Below are positions 27,584 through 37,532 of a stretch of DNA of 64,000 nucleotides, piece after piece. The stretch comes from Oscillospiraceae bacterium (GTDB lineage Bacteria; Bacillota; Clostridia; Oscillospirales; Ruminococcaceae): NCBI GenBank assembly GCA_009784625.1, contig WRBI01000006.1, positions 1 to 64,000 of the forward strand. Reading direction: 5' to 3'. Each line of letters starts with the position of its first letter. Within the stretch, counting starts at the first letter, position 1. Below the pieces are notes generated by a model. The model worked only from the letters and a program-made list of their open reading frames with translations, did no database searches and was not told the DNA's origin. The translations under genes and the position numbers were made by a program.

Positions 27584-29444
27584 CGAAGTCCTCGTCTCCC
27601 CCTGCTTTTACCCGCTTGACAATGTAAAAGGCAGTCGGCGCGGCAACGCCCAGCCCGCCCACCGACAAGAGCATATACCGCCAGAGCGGGATATCCGGTT
27701 CTTCCGGCTCGAAGGTGGGGATCTCCATACCCGGCCGGTCGGGAAAGAACGGCTCGTCCACCCAGAGGCTAAATGTGGTCTCGATCTGCACTTCCTCGCC
27801 GGTTTCGGTTTCGTAACTGATGATGATTGTCCCCTCAAACTGCCCGGCGTGGTGCGGGACAAAGGAAAAGTCAAAGCTGGCGCTCTCGCCGGCGTCCAGT
27901 GTGCCGTGGCGCTCGGTCTGGCCCTGCTCACCGAATTCGTCCAGGATAAACCCGCTCACGTTAAAGGCGGTCGACTGGCCGAGGTTGACAAACGACACAA
28001 CCACATAACCCTCATCCCCCATCTGTAACCAATCTGAGTAGTCGGTGATCGGGTCTACCGCAAATCGGTCAACCTGTGTTACGGGGATGTGAATAATCGT
28101 GCTGATGTTGCCGTTTTCAAGCCGGCTGCCGATCACGTACTCGTACCGGAACTCAACGTTTACCGCCTGGCTTCCCGCCGAGGCGGTCGCCATGACCATG
28201 ATGTCAACCGACTGCGATTCCCACCCGCCGGCAGGCAGCCACTCAAAGAAATAGGTGTTGGTGGCCGAAGCGATGGTCAATGCCGACTGGTGCTGTTCGG
28301 TGGATACCGGGCTGACCACCATGATAATGTTGTTTAGATCCACTTCGGCGCTGGTGTTGGCGAAATCCATCGCCAGGGTAAAGACACTGCCCGCAAGCAC
28401 CTGTTCGTAGCCAAACGAGTGCTCGCGGATGATGATGAACGGTGTGAACGGGTCGAGCTCGTCATCGTCATCATCGTCCTCTTCACGCGAAATGCCAAAA
28501 AAGCGGCCTGCGCCGTCCCCGAATATCCGCTCATCATTTATGCTGTATTGTGCGCGAAAGGTTACCTCGACAAAGTTGCCCGCGCCGCCAGCGTACAAAA
28601 GGTTGTTGAATGTCGCGACAAACCGGGGCGGGTCGCCGTGCGAAAAGCTGAGCGTGCGCAGTGTCCCGCGGGTTGCGCCCTGCGGGATCAGTTCCCCCGG
28701 GTCAAGTAAAAAGGCGGCCATCGAGCTTGCGTCAAAGTCGCGGCGGTAAGTATCGATCAGCCCGTGATCGATAAAAGTGATCTCGATCGAAAAGGGCGGG
28801 GTGTCCCGGTCAATGTCGCGGATAATATTGCCTGCGCTGTCCCGCGCGACCACGTTTTCGACGATGATATTCGGGGTAAACGCATCCTCGTCGTCCCAGT
28901 CATCGCCGCCGCCAGATGAAGTGCGCTCGATCCAGCTTGGTGGAATCACTACGTCAAAGTTCCAGTTGTATTCAACACTGCCGATGGTCGGGCGCGCGCT
29001 AAAAATCTGCAAGATATAGTCCTGCTCTTCGCCAACAAAGGTTAAGTTTCTGATCACGCCTTGGATGTTCCACCGGTCAGTGGGTGTACCGTCATCCTGA
29101 ACCCGGCTGACAAAAGTAAGGCTAATCATGACTGCGCCTGCTTGTTGCTGCCACACCCGACCATCGATGGAAAACGACCCGGACGAAAGGTTAACAACTT
29201 GGTCAAGAGCCGCACCCGGTGCTTCAACCACCGCATTAAATCGAACCTCGTAATTGCCCCGCCTCTGTACAATGCGGTTTTGTTCGTTGATTTGTACGCC
29301 GTTCCGAAAGATGACCGGATTCGTCCCGATATGTGTTTGAGAAGTACTCGCCCCCACCAACAAGCTCAGCAAGGGCAGCACGATTGTCAATATCATCAAA
29401 ATCGCCAGTATTAAGGCAATCCACTTGGCTCCGCTACGTCTCAT
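27570..29444 (-). CDS. large membrane-anchored CARDB/COG1361-like exoprotein
   Basis: About 624 residues from the ATG at 29444 (MRRSGAKWIALIL), chosen for its AAGGAG site. A longer frame to 29510 would overlap the ATPase gene by 77 nt. The N-terminal helix (~8-30) and a C-terminal helix (~585-605) bracket a beta-rich extracytoplasmic region with repeated Ig-like/CARDB-type units (phrases such as VEVTFRAQYSI, VDIMVMATASAGSQ, YVVVSFVNLGQSTAFNVSGFIL). An acidic low-complexity loop EEDDDDDDELD lies near residue 320. The order exoprotein-permease-ATPase recurs in Clostridia. I infer an adaptor role like a periplasmic partner of MacB. Confidence 0.65.
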   Translation of the reverse strand: MRRSGAKWIALILAILMILTIVLPLLSLLVGASTSQTHIGTNPVIFRNGVQINEQNRIVQRRGNYEVRFNAVVEAPGAALDQVVNLSSGSFSIDGRVWQQQAGAVMISLTFVSRVQDDGTPTDRWNIQGVIRNLTFVGEEQDYILQIFSARPTIGSVEYNWNFDVVIPPSWIERTSSGGGDDWDDEDAFTPNIIVENVVARDSAGNIIRDIDRDTPPFSIEITFIDHGLIDTYRRDFDASSMAAFLLDPGELIPQGATRGTLRTLSFSHGDPPRFVATFNNLLYAGGAGNFVEVTFRAQYSINDERIFGDGAGRFFGISREEDDDDDDELDPFTPFIIIREHSFGYEQVLAGSVFTLAMDFANTSAEVDLNNIIMVVSPVSTEQHQSALTIASATNTYFFEWLPAGGWESQSVDIMVMATASAGSQAVNVEFRYEYVIGSRLENGNISTIIHIPVTQVDRFAVDPITDYSDWLQMGDEGYVVVSFVNLGQSTAFNVSGFILDEFGEQGQTERHGTLDAGESASFDFSFVPHHAGQFEGTIIISYETETGEEVQIETTFSLWVDEPFFPDRPGMEIPTFEPEEPDIPLWRYMLLSVGGLGVAAPTAFYIVKRVKAGGDEDFDEDF

Positions 29445-30201
29445 CTTTCGCTCCTTTTTCTCCTGCGCCGGGGTTTGTTTCTTCCTTTGTCTCTTCCGCC
29501 CGCTTGACATTCACGCGGTCTTCCACAATTACACCGTCCCGCATGGTCACAATCCGGTCGGCGTACTCGGCGATTTCGGTGTCATGTGTGACCAGCACAA
29601 GGGTCTGGTTATACTGTTTACAAAGCCGGATCATCATCTGCATGACTTCGACGGTGGTTCTGGTGTCCAGATTTCCGGTCGGCTCATCGGCGAATATGAT
29701 TTTGGGGGTGGCCACAAACGCGCGGGCGATCCCCACCCTCTGCTGTTGGCCGCCGCTCATCTGGCTGGGCTTGTGGCCGGCGCGCTCAGACAGCCCAACC
29801 TCACCCAAAATCCGCTTGGCCGCGATCTCCCGCTTCTTTCTTGGCATTCCCCGAAAGATGAGCGGCATACTCACGTTCTCAAGCGCGGTCATGGCCGCCA
29901 TCAGGTTGTAGGACTGAAAAATAAAGCCGATATGCTTCTGGCGAAAACCGGCCAGGCGGGTCTCGCTGAACGCCGAGATGTTTTTCCCGCCGATCAGCAC
30001 CTGCCCTTTGGTCGGCTTTTCCAGCCCGGCCAGCTGGTTGAGCAGGGTGCTCTTACCCGAACCGGATGTGCCGACAATGCACAAAATCTGCCCTTTGGGC
30101 ACATCAAAGCTTACATCGTTTAAGGCCACGACCTTCTCGCTGCCCACCCGGAAAACTTTTGTAAGCTGCCTGACCGAAATGATTGCTGCGCTATCCTGCA
30201 T
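29434..30201 (-). CDS. MacB/LolD-type ABC transporter ATPase
   Basis: A 255-residue ATPase starting at the ATG at 30201 (MQDSAAIISVRQLTKVFRVG) behind GGGGGAAG. The frame is open further upstream but with no site. Walker A GTSGSGKSTLLNQLAG near 41, Q-loop IFQSYNLMAAMT, signature MSGGQQQRVGIARAFV, Walker B KIIFADEPTGNLDT, H-loop LVTHDTEIAEYADR: the LolD/MacB pattern. The last residues are charged (KRAEETKEETNPGAGEKGAKDET). Overlaps the exoprotein gene by 11 nt; together with the permease it forms one transporter. Confidence 0.9.
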   Translation of the reverse strand: MQDSAAIISVRQLTKVFRVGSEKVVALNDVSFDVPKGQILCIVGTSGSGKSTLLNQLAGLEKPTKGQVLIGGKNISAFSETRLAGFRQKHIGFIFQSYNLMAAMTALENVSMPLIFRGMPRKKREIAAKRILGEVGLSERAGHKPSQMSGGQQQRVGIARAFVATPKIIFADEPTGNLDTRTTVEVMQMMIRLCKQYNQTLVLVTHDTEIAEYADRIVTMRDGVIVEDRVNVKRAEETKEETNPGAGEKGAKDET

Positions 30202-30592
30202 GACTTCCCCCGCTATCGAATGTTGGGCCGCACAGATCGGCTGAATACCCAAACTGTGATGGGCGCCCACAGATGGCACATAAATATGCACTTAATCCGC
30301 CTATCCAAAGGTAATTTATGGAATTTCCCTAAATTGATTGAGTTTAACATGTGGATTAGTATATCATATATGTGTAATCCTCCCCCTCTAAATTTTGCAT
30401 ACACGGGGAATAAAATACAGAGGGGTGTAAATAATAGAGACTGTGTTCCCAATGCACCGAGAACCCGCGCTGGGGTTCAGCCGCCGCCATCGGGCGCCGC
30501 CTTACCGGCACGGTTTCGACACAAGCGCTGATTTGAAGAAATGGATTTAGAGGATGGTTTCCATGTCTTATTAAGGAGGAACGTGAACAATT
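30202..30592. other. divergent intergenic region upstream of spoVT
   Basis: About 390 nt between the ABC operon and spoVT, AT-rich in the middle and GC-rich near spoVT. A possible plus-strand sigma-A promoter is TTGATT (30334-30339), 17 nt, TAGTAT (30357-30362). The resulting ~230-nt leader contains two hairpin candidates: CCCCTCT/AGAGGGG around 30384-30425, and GAACCC-GCGCT-GGGTTC around 30461-30478. No credible gene. A sporulation-sigma promoter would be expected for spoVT, but I could not identify one confidently. Confidence 0.35.
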
Positions 30593-31135
30593 ATGAAAGC
30601 GACAGGAATTGTCAGGAGAATTGACGACCTGGGCCGAGTCGTTATCCCCAAAGAGATTCGCAGAACCATGCGCATCCGCGAGGGAGACCCTCTTGAAATT
30701 TACACCGACAATAACGGTGAGGTCATCTTTAAGAAGTACTCTCCCCTCGGCGAACTTGGCACATTTGCCTCCCAATATGCTGAGGTGCTCTATAAGAATT
30801 GCGGCTTCGCCGTAGTTGTCTGTGATCGAGACCACGTCATCGCCGTGGCCGGAATCTCGAAAAAAGAACTCTTGGAGCGCAGGGTCTCAGGCGCGCTCGA
30901 AGACCATATGGAACAGCGCAAACCTTTTGCCATGACAGGGGATAGCGCTGCCCGCCTGCAGCCGGTCGAAGGGGTTGACCGCTATGCGATCGCCGGCGCG
31001 CCAATCATCACTTCGGGGGATGTTTGCGGCTCAATCATGCTTTTGGCCGAAGACAATGCCTCCCTGGCCGGTGACACAGAAGTCAAGCTGATCGCGACAG
31101 CCGCCGCTTTTCTGGGCAAACAGATGGAGGAGTAG
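30593..31135 (+). CDS. spoVT: stage V sporulation protein T
   Basis: Forespore regulator that modulates sigma-G-dependent genes. 180 residues. The N-terminal AbrB-type swapped-hairpin DNA-binding domain (MKATGIVRRIDDLGRVVIPK, residues 1-50) is followed by a GAF-like domain (~60-178, with CGFAVVVCDRDHVIAVAG and IITSGDVCGSIMLLA). The GAF domain separates SpoVT from AbrB. AAGGAGGA precedes the ATG by 9 nt. Evidence for an endospore former. Confidence 0.95.
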   Translation: MKATGIVRRIDDLGRVVIPKEIRRTMRIREGDPLEIYTDNNGEVIFKKYSPLGELGTFASQYAEVLYKNCGFAVVVCDRDHVIAVAGISKKELLERRVSGALEDHMEQRKPFAMTGDSAARLQPVEGVDRYAIAGAPIITSGDVCGSIMLLAEDNASLAGDTEVKLIATAAAFLGKQMEE

Positions 31136-31227
31136 CGCCCGGGCGCAAAACCTTTCTTCCCATAAACTCTACACCCAAGGCCTCCGGCTGTCAACCATGA
31201 AAAGATAAGAAAATGCAAAAAAACCCT

Positions 31228-31256
31228 TGCACTCTGCACGGTCATGTGATATGATA
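31228..31256 (+). promoter_or_regulatory. sigma-A promoter for the rimP-nusA-infB operon
   Basis: TTGCAC, 17-nt spacer, TATGAT. The leader of ~135 nt carries a 13-bp hairpin ACAGAAGAGTGGG/CCCGCTCTTCTGT at 31281-31312 followed by TCTTGT, an attenuator-like structure where autoregulation by NusA or termination is plausible but unproven. Confidence 0.6.
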
Positions 31257-31396
31257 AGTTCGTTAGCATAGGGAATTTAAGACAGAAGAGTGGGGTGTCC
31301 CGCTCTTCTGTTCTTGTACGGCCAATTTCTGGCAGAAACAACACACCACACACTCCCCCGCTACATATAACCGGATAAAAGGACGGATGGTTACAG

Positions 31397-31873
31397 ATGT
31401 CAAAGGAAAAGAAACCGCGCACGGTCGAGGTTGCCGCCTCTCTTGCCCATCCGGTCGCCGACCGGATGGGCCTGGCCCTCTGGGACCTGCGCTTTGAGAA
31501 AGAGGGCGCCGACTGGTATTTGCGCTACTTCATCGATAAACCAGGCGGGATAAACATTCAGGACTGCGAACAGTTCAGCCGGGCGGTCGAAAAGCTGCTT
31601 GATGAGGCCGACCCGATCGACCAGAGCTACATTTTAGAGGTCTCCTCCCCCGGAATCGAGCGCACACTCACCCGGCCCGAACACTTCCCGCCTTTTGTCG
31701 GCAGCCAGGTTCATGTCCGCTTGATCCGCCCGCGCGAGGGTACGCGCGACCTTTACGGCCGCTTGACCGGCCGGGATGAAGACGGCAGTGTGAGCCTTGC
31801 GCTGGACGATGAAAGCCGGCTGACCATCCCCAAAGCGGATATCGCCAAAGTAAAACTAGTCATTGACATATGA
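31397..31873 (+). CDS. rimP: ribosome maturation factor RimP
   Basis: Needed for 30S subunit maturation. 158 residues. The N-terminal alpha/beta domain contains LWDLRFEKEGADWYLRYFIDKPGG and the hallmark YILEVSSPGIERTL; the C-terminal SH3-like barrel contains YGRLTGRDEDGSVSLAL. First gene of the nusA-infB operon. Confidence 0.94.
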   Translation: MSKEKKPRTVEVAASLAHPVADRMGLALWDLRFEKEGADWYLRYFIDKPGGINIQDCEQFSRAVEKLLDEADPIDQSYILEVSSPGIERTLTRPEHFPPFVGSQVHVRLIRPREGTRDLYGRLTGRDEDGSVSLALDDESRLTIPKADIAKVKLVIDI

Positions 31874-31894
31874 CATTCTGGAGGTAAGTCTTAG

Positions 31895-32947
31895 ATGAAC
31901 ACCGAGTTTTTTGAAGCCCTGACCATGCTGGAAAAAGAAAAGGGCATCCCGATAGATTATCTTCTTGAAAAGATCAAAAACGCAATCCTGATCGCAATCC
32001 GCCGGGACGGGGAGGAGTGCGAGGATTCAATCGTGGAGATCGACCCCGAATCCGGCCGGTTTTACGTGGCCTTTCGCAAGACGGTAGTCGAAGATGTAGA
32101 AGACCCGGCCAACGAGATCCTGCTTGAGCAGGCGCTGAGCTACGACAAGCGGGCCAAGATGGGTTCGGTGGTCGAAATCCCGATGGAAACAAAGAAGTTC
32201 GGGCGAATCGCCGCACAGGCCGCCAAGCACGTCATCCGACAGGGAATCCGCGAAGGCGAGCGGGAACACCTGATGGCCGAATACCAAAGCCGCACCCAGG
32301 ATGTGGTCACCGCCACCGTTTTGAGAGTCGACGACCGAAAGGGCAACCTTGTCCTCGAAATTGGCAAGCATGAGGCGATCCTGCCCAAAAGCGAGCGGGT
32401 ACCCACCGAAAATCACCGCGAGGGCGAGCGGATCAGGGTCTATGTGGTGGATGTCATGTCCGGCGAAAAAGGCCCCCGCCTGATGATTTCCCGCACACAC
32501 CCGGGGCTGGTCAAGCGGCTGTTCGAGATGAATGTACCCGAAATTTTTGACGGTACGGTCGAAATTAAAGCCATCGCCCGGGAGGCGGGCAGCCGAACCA
32601 AAATCGCGGTTTATTCCAAAGACGAAAACGTTGATGCCCAGGGCGCGTGTATCGGCTCAAAGGGCAGCCGCGTCATCGATATCGTAGAAGAGCTTGGCGG
32701 CGAGAAGATTGACGTGGTCAAGTTCAGCGAAGACCCGGCCCAGTTTGTGGCCGAAGCCCTCTCTCCCGCGCAGGTAGTGAGCGTGGAGATTGAAGACTCG
32801 GGTGCCAAGTCCTGCCGGGTGGTTGTGCCGGACGGGCAGCTTTCGCTGGCAATCGGCAACAAAGGGCAGAATGCGCGGCTGGCCGCACGGCTGACCGGCT
32901 GGAAGATCGACATCCGCCCCGAAAGCGAAGAGAACGCACCCAGCTGA
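31895..32947 (+). CDS. nusA: transcription termination/antitermination factor NusA
   Basis: RNA polymerase elongation factor affecting pausing, termination and rRNA antitermination. 350 residues: N-terminal domain (~1-125), S1 domain (~135-200, with VLRVDDRKGNLVLEIGKHEAILPKSE), then KH1 and KH2 (QGACIGSKGSRVIDIVEELGGEKIDV and SLAIGNKGQNARLAARLTGWKIDI). The Firmicute short form without acidic repeats. 21 nt after rimP. Confidence 0.97.
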   Translation: MNTEFFEALTMLEKEKGIPIDYLLEKIKNAILIAIRRDGEECEDSIVEIDPESGRFYVAFRKTVVEDVEDPANEILLEQALSYDKRAKMGSVVEIPMETKKFGRIAAQAAKHVIRQGIREGEREHLMAEYQSRTQDVVTATVLRVDDRKGNLVLEIGKHEAILPKSERVPTENHREGERIRVYVVDVMSGEKGPRLMISRTHPGLVKRLFEMNVPEIFDGTVEIKAIAREAGSRTKIAVYSKDENVDAQGACIGSKGSRVIDIVEELGGEKIDVVKFSEDPAQFVAEALSPAQVVSVEIEDSGAKSCRVVVPDGQLSLAIGNKGQNARLAARLTGWKIDIRPESEENAPS

Positions 32948-32969
32948 CAGACAGAAGGAGTTTCCCCGT

Positions 32970-33254
32970 ATGGTGACCAAGGCAGAAAGAAAAATCCCAC
33001 AGCGCAGCTGTTGCGGCTGTCGGGAAAAAAAGGACAAAAAAGAGCTTGTCCGCGTGCTTCGTGAACCGGATGGGGGCATTTACCTTGACCCAAGCGGCAA
33101 GCGCAACGGCCGGGGCGCCTATCTCTGCCTGAATCTTGGCTGCCTAAAGGCTGCGCGCAAACAAAAGCGGCTGGAGCGCGCGCTGGGCACGGCAATCCCC
33201 GATCAGGTTTACGCCGTTTTAGAGGAGGAACTCAGCCAAGTTGAGAATGGATAA
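32970..33254 (+). CDS. rnpM: YlxR-family RNA-binding protein (RnpM)
   Basis: 94 residues. Contains the DUF448/YlxR signature IPQRSCCGCREKKDKKELVRV near residue 9 and the GRGAYLC motif near 48. The family is reported to bind RNase P RNA and modulate its activity in Firmicutes. Always found between nusA and infB, as here. Overlaps the next gene by 14 nt. Confidence 0.9.
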   Translation: MVTKAERKIPQRSCCGCREKKDKKELVRVLREPDGGIYLDPSGKRNGRGAYLCLNLGCLKAARKQKRLERALGTAIPDQVYAVLEEELSQVENG

Positions 33255-33564
33255 ACTTGCCACTCTGGGACTCTGCAAAAAAGCGGGTAAGCTGATCATC
33301 GGCTTTGACGCAGTGGCCGAGTATATAAAAAGGGGCGGGCCGGGGCTGCTTATTTTGACCGCTGACCTTTCCCCCAAAAGCTCTAAGGAGATAATTCGCA
33401 TAGCCGACGCGCAGGGGTTTGAATACTTGCAGATCGGCGCCGCGATGGATGATATAAAGCGGCTTGTTGGAAAAAAGGCGGGCATACTGGCGATTGCCGA
33501 CCAAGGGCTGGCCAAGTCGTTTGCCGGCAAGGTGAAGACGCAAGAGGAGGATTTTAGCGTATGA
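33241..33564 (+). CDS. ylxQ: L7Ae/L30e-family protein YlxQ
   Basis: A 107-residue K-turn-type RNA-binding protein: [43 protein letters not shown] and [20 protein letters not shown] fit the ribosomal L7Ae-like fold. The start is either TTG 33241, 12 nt after GGAGGA, or ATG 33247. Overlaps rnpM at its start and infB by 4 nt at its end. Confidence 0.88.
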   Translation: MRMDKLATLGLCKKAGKLIIGFDAVAEYIKRGGPGLLILTADLSPKSSKEIIRIADAQGFEYLQIGAAMDDIKRLVGKKAGILAIADQGLAKSFAGKVKTQEEDFSV

Positions 33565-36059
33565 TAGAAAAATATAGAGTGCATGAGGTGGCCAAGGATT
33601 TACATGTCCCCAGCAAGGATGTAATTGAGCTGCTGGGCAAGTATTTCCCAAGCCAGAAAAAACACATGACCGCGCTGGAAAAAGACGAGCTGAGCGCGAT
33701 TTTTGAACACTACACCCTGAAATACGCGCCGGACAGCCTGGACGAATACTTCGCCCGGGTCAGCCAGCGCAAGCCCAAGGTCAAAGAGGCCGCGCCGGCA
33801 CCGGCCGCACCTGTAGCGCCGGTTAAAGCTGCCGAGGCCGCGAATCCTCCCGTGGCCGGGCGGGAAAACAAAGCGGGGGCAGCGTCGCCCGCGCCTGCGC
33901 CCAAAGAGGCCGCCCCTGCCGTCGCGAAAGATCAAAAAGCGGCGCCGCCGGCAGCTCAACAGCAGCAGCAACCGCGCAAAAAGCCGCAGCAACAGCGCCA
34001 GCAAGCCCAAGCCCGCCCGCAGTCCACCATCATCCGGCCGGTGGGTACAGGCAGCGGGGACGCGGCCAGTGTGGTCACCCGCCCAGACAACGCCCGGCAT
34101 GTCGACATGCGCGGCGGCAACGTCAATCTGGATAAATACAACGAGCGGTACGAGAGCATCGCCACCACCAACCTCGCCAAAAAAGACACCGGGGTTAAAA
34201 AACAAAAGCTCAACCAAAAGTCGGCACAGCGCGGCAAGCCGTTTATGTCCCGCAAAGAAAAGGAAGAGCAAAAACTGCGCAAAATCCAGATGGAGCGCGA
34301 ACGCCGCCAAAAACTGGAGATCACATTGCCCGAAGAAATGTCGGTCAGCGATCTGGCCGCCCGATTAAAAGTTCAGGCCGGCGAAGTGGTCAAACGGCTG
34401 ATGGCTCTCGGGATTATGGCCTCAGCCGGTGAAATCATCGACTACGATACCGCCGCTATGGTCGCGATGGAAATCGGCGCGAAAGTCAGCCCCGAAGTGG
34501 TCGTCACCATTGAAGAGCGCCTGTTTGAAGAAGTGCAGGATGAAGACGATACTCTGACCCAGCGCAGCCCTGTGGTTGTGGTTATGGGCCATGTCGACCA
34601 CGGCAAGACTTCACTGCTCGACGCCATCCGGGACACAAACGTCACCGCCGGCGAGGCAGGCGGAATCACACAGAGCATCGGCGCCTACCAGGTCGACCTC
34701 AACGGCCGCAAGCTGACTTTCATCGATACCCCCGGCCACGCCGCCTTTACTTCCATGCGGGCCAGAGGCGCACAGGTCACCGACATCGCTGTGCTGGTTG
34801 TGGCCGCCGACGACGGCATCATGCCCCAGACGGTTGAGGCAATCAGCCACGCCAAAGAAGCCGGGGTCACCATCATTGTGGCCATCAACAAGATGGACAA
34901 AGAGGCCGCCAACCCCGAACGTGTCAAACAGGGGCTGACCGAATACGAACTGCTCCCCGAAGATTGGGGCGGAGACACCATCTGCGTGGAACTGTCGGCA
35001 AAATCCCGGATGGGGATCGACACTCTGCTTGAGATGATCCTGCTGGTGGCCGACATGAAAGAACTGCGCGCCAACCCCAACCGGATGGCCAAGGGCACCG
35101 TCATCGAAGCCAAGCTGGACAAAGGCCGCGGGCCGGTTGCCACCGTTCTGGTACAAAACGGCACATTGCGCTCGGGCGACGTCTGCATTGCCGGCACGGC
35201 ACTGGGCAGAATCAGAGTAATGACCAACGACCGCGGTGAGCGTGTCGAAGAGGCCGGGCCGTCTATGCCGGTCGAGATCACAGGGCTTGCCGAAGTGCCG
35301 GCGGCCGGTGACGTCTTCAACTCGGTCGAAGACGAGCGCCTGGCCAAAGAATTGGTTGACCAGCGCAAGCACGAGCAAAAACAAGAGCAGTTCTCGGCTT
35401 ACCAGAAAGTCACGATGGACAATTTGTTCTCGCAGATTTCTCAGGGCGCGGTCAAAGAGCTGGGCATCATCGTCAAAGGCGATGTGCAGGGCTCGGTTGA
35501 AGCGCTTACCCAAAGCCTTGAAAAGATCTCCAACGAAGAAGTCCGCGTGCGGGTTATCCACGGCGCGGTCGGCGCGGTCAGCGAGTCGGATGTTATGCTG
35601 GCTGACGCTTCCAACGCCATCATCGTCGGCTTTAATGTCCGGCCCGACCCGGTGGCCAAACAAACCGCCGACCAAATCGGGGTGGATATCCGCCTCTACC
35701 GTGTCATCTACGACGCGCTGGACGAAGTCAACGACGCGATGAAAGGTATGCTCGCGCCCAAATACAGAGACGTCGATCTGGGCCGCGCCGAAGTTCGCCA
35801 GGTCTACAAAATCTCGAACATCGGCACAGTCGCCGGGTGTCACGTATTGGACGGCAAGATCATCCGCTCTGCCAAAATCCGCGTAGTGCGCGACGGCATC
35901 ATCATCGCCGACGGGATGCTCGCCTCCCTGCGCCGTTTTAAAGACGACGTTAAAGAGGTCGCCAGCGGCTACGACTGCGGGATGGGCCTTGAAAAGTTCA
36001 ATGACCTCAAAGAAGGCGACATCTTCGAAGCTTATGAGACGGAAGAGTATAGAGACTAA
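33561..36059 (+). CDS. infB: translation initiation factor IF-2
   Basis: GTPase that positions initiator tRNA. 832 residues. The N-terminal domain is followed by a low-complexity Ala/Pro/Gln-rich linker (~75-160, with poly-Gln tracts). An IF2N module precedes the G domain. G1 GHVDHGKTS is at 343-351, then [19 protein letters not shown] (G3) and INKMDKE (G4). The C-terminal domains include [15 protein letters not shown] and the final [15 protein letters not shown]. Stop lies 1 nt before an intergenic repeat, with rbfA beyond it. Confidence 0.97.
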   Translation: MIEKYRVHEVAKDLHVPSKDVIELLGKYFPSQKKHMTALEKDELSAIFEHYTLKYAPDSLDEYFARVSQRKPKVKEAAPAPAAPVAPVKAAEAANPPVAGRENKAGAASPAPAPKEAAPAVAKDQKAAPPAAQQQQQPRKKPQQQRQQAQARPQSTIIRPVGTGSGDAASVVTRPDNARHVDMRGGNVNLDKYNERYESIATTNLAKKDTGVKKQKLNQKSAQRGKPFMSRKEKEEQKLRKIQMERERRQKLEITLPEEMSVSDLAARLKVQAGEVVKRLMALGIMASAGEIIDYDTAAMVAMEIGAKVSPEVVVTIEERLFEEVQDEDDTLTQRSPVVVVMGHVDHGKTSLLDAIRDTNVTAGEAGGITQSIGAYQVDLNGRKLTFIDTPGHAAFTSMRARGAQVTDIAVLVVAADDGIMPQTVEAISHAKEAGVTIIVAINKMDKEAANPERVKQGLTEYELLPEDWGGDTICVELSAKSRMGIDTLLEMILLVADMKELRANPNRMAKGTVIEAKLDKGRGPVATVLVQNGTLRSGDVCIAGTALGRIRVMTNDRGERVEEAGPSMPVEITGLAEVPAAGDVFNSVEDERLAKELVDQRKHEQKQEQFSAYQKVTMDNLFSQISQGAVKELGIIVKGDVQGSVEALTQSLEKISNEEVRVRVIHGAVGAVSESDVMLADASNAIIVGFNVRPDPVAKQTADQIGVDIRLYRVIYDALDEVNDAMKGMLAPKYRDVDLGRAEVRQVYKISNIGTVAGCHVLDGKIIRSAKIRVVRDGIIIADGMLASLRRFKDDVKEVASGYDCGMGLEKFNDLKEGDIFEAYETEEYRD

Positions 36060-36060
36060 C

Positions 36061-36187
36061 CACAGTTGATAGTTGACAGTGCACAGTTGACAGTTGTGGT
36101 ATCGCTCCGCGATTTATTTAAATAATGTCCGCATAGCGGACACCATAACTGTCAACTGTCAATTATCAACTGTACACTGAAAAGGAG
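36061..36187. repeat. dispersed structured intergenic repeat, copy 5 (best preserved)
   Basis: The left arm (AGTTGATAGTTGACAGTG...) is complementary to the right arm (...AACTGTCAATTATCAACT). The core has hairpin ATCGC-TCC-GCGAT, the perfect palindrome TTATTTAAATAA and hairpin TGTCCGC-ATA-GCGGACA. The right edge CACTGAAAAGGAG is the ribosome-binding site of rbfA. Confidence 0.9.
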
Positions 36188-36193
36188 ACCGCC

Positions 36194-36577
36194 ATGCCCT
36201 CATACCGCACTGCCCGAGCCGCTGAGGATGTTCAGCGGGAACTTTCCGACATCATGCGCACCCTCAAGGACCCGCGGGTCTCGGGGCTGCTAAGCATTGT
36301 CAAACTTGAACTGGCCGGGGATTACTCGCACTGCAAAGTTTATGTCAGCTCGATGGAAGGGCTGGAGCAAACCACCGGCGCGGTGGAGGGGCTGACCAGC
36401 GCCGCCGGGTTTATCCGGCGGGAGATCGGCGCCCGGCTCAAATTGCGCAAAACACCGCAGTTCCATTTTATCGCCGACAACGGAATCGAGCAGAGCGCCG
36501 TGCTCGGCCAAAAAATGCGCGACCTTGGCCTGCTTAATAAGACGGAGGAAGACGAACCGGATGGGCAACCTGATTGA
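36194..36577 (+). CDS. rbfA: 30S ribosome-binding factor RbfA
   Basis: Assists late 16S rRNA processing and 30S assembly. 127 residues with the KH-like fold: REL SDIMRTLKDPRVSG, DYSHCKVYVSSMEG and IRREIGARLKLRKTPQFHFI. AAAAGGAG, 7 nt before the ATG, belongs to the preceding repeat. Overlaps nrnA by 17 nt. Confidence 0.95.
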   Translation: MPSYRTARAAEDVQRELSDIMRTLKDPRVSGLLSIVKLELAGDYSHCKVYVSSMEGLEQTTGAVEGLTSAAGFIRREIGARLKLRKTPQFHFIADNGIEQSAVLGQKMRDLGLLNKTEEDEPDGQPD

Positions 36578-37532
36578 TACAAGCACCGCATGCGCTCTTC
36601 TTCGAGAGTGGGACGAAGTGCTCATACTCACACACCAAAAGCCGGACGGCGACACCATCGGCAGTGCCTTTGCCCTGATGCACGCACTGCACGCTTTGGG
36701 CAAGCGGGCACGGGTGGAATGTTCCGACCCTTTGCCCAATCATTATGGTTTTATTACCGGGAACTACCACCCGGATCAATTCGACCCCCGCTTTGTGGTC
36801 AGCGTGGATGTTGCCAACCCCGACCTGTTCGGCAAACTCCAGCCGGTCTGGGAGGATAAGCTTGATTTGTGCATCGACCACCACCGGTTGAATACCCTAA
36901 ACGCAAAATACAAGCTGCTTGACCCCGAAGTGCCCTCCACCGCCCAGCTGGTTTACGCGATCATTAAAGGGCTTGGGGTCGCTTTCGACCGGGCGATGGC
37001 CACCGCAGTCTTTACCGGGGTCTCTACCGACACCGGTTGTTTTCGCTACGCGAGCACAACCGCCGACGCCCACCGGGTAGCCGCCGAGATGATTGACGCA
37101 GGCGCAGACCACTCGAACATCAACCGGCTGATGTTCGACACCCGCTCCCGCCCGCAGATCGAGCTGGACAAACACATATTGAGCACGCTGGAATACCACT
37201 TCGGCGGGCTGTGCGCGATGATTGTTGTCTCCCGCGAAGCCACCGGCCGCCTGGGGATAGAAGAACACGAACTGGACGGGCTTTCCGCACTCCCCCGCCG
37301 GATTGAAGGTGTGCAGATCGGGCTGAGTCTGCGCGAAAATTTTGGCAGTTACCGCGTCTCTGTCCGCACCCGCGAAGGGGTAGACGCCTCTGCCCTTTGC
37401 GCAAAATTTGGAGGCGGCGGCCACCACATGGCGGGCGGCTGTACTATAACAGGCGACGAAACAGCGGTCAGGCAGGTTTTGCTCGCCGCGGTAAAATCGT
37501 CTTTGCTGGAGGCCGGATACTCTTGGAGCTGA
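36561..37532 (+). CDS. nrnA: DHH-family nanoRNase/pAp phosphatase
   Basis: Degrades short oligoribonucleotides and 3'-phosphoadenosine-5'-phosphate. 323 residues from the ATG at 36561, after GGAGGAAG. DHH phosphoesterase motifs: HQKPDGDTIGSAFAL, VSVDVAN, CIDHHRLN, GVSTDTGCFRY; the DHHA1 domain ends KFGGGGHHMAGGCTI. In Firmicutes the gene sits between rbfA and truB, as here. Confidence 0.93.
   Translation: MGNLIDTSTACALLREWDEVLILTHQKPDGDTIGSAFALMHALHALGKRARVECSDPLPNHYGFITGNYHPDQFDPRFVVSVDVANPDLFGKLQPVWEDKLDLCIDHHRLNTLNAKYKLLDPEVPSTAQLVYAIIKGLGVAFDRAMATAVFTGVSTDTGCFRYASTTADAHRVAAEMIDAGADHSNINRLMFDTRSRPQIELDKHILSTLEYHFGGLCAMIVVSREATGRLGIEEHELDGLSALPRRIEGVQIGLSLRENFGSYRVSVRTREGVDASALCAKFGGGGHHMAGGCTITGDETAVRQVLLAAVKSSLLEAGYSWS

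Noticed and set aside
34611..35843. 410-codon minus-strand frame opposite infB
   Set aside because: Lies entirely under IF-2 coding sequence, no ribosome-binding site or recognisable domain.
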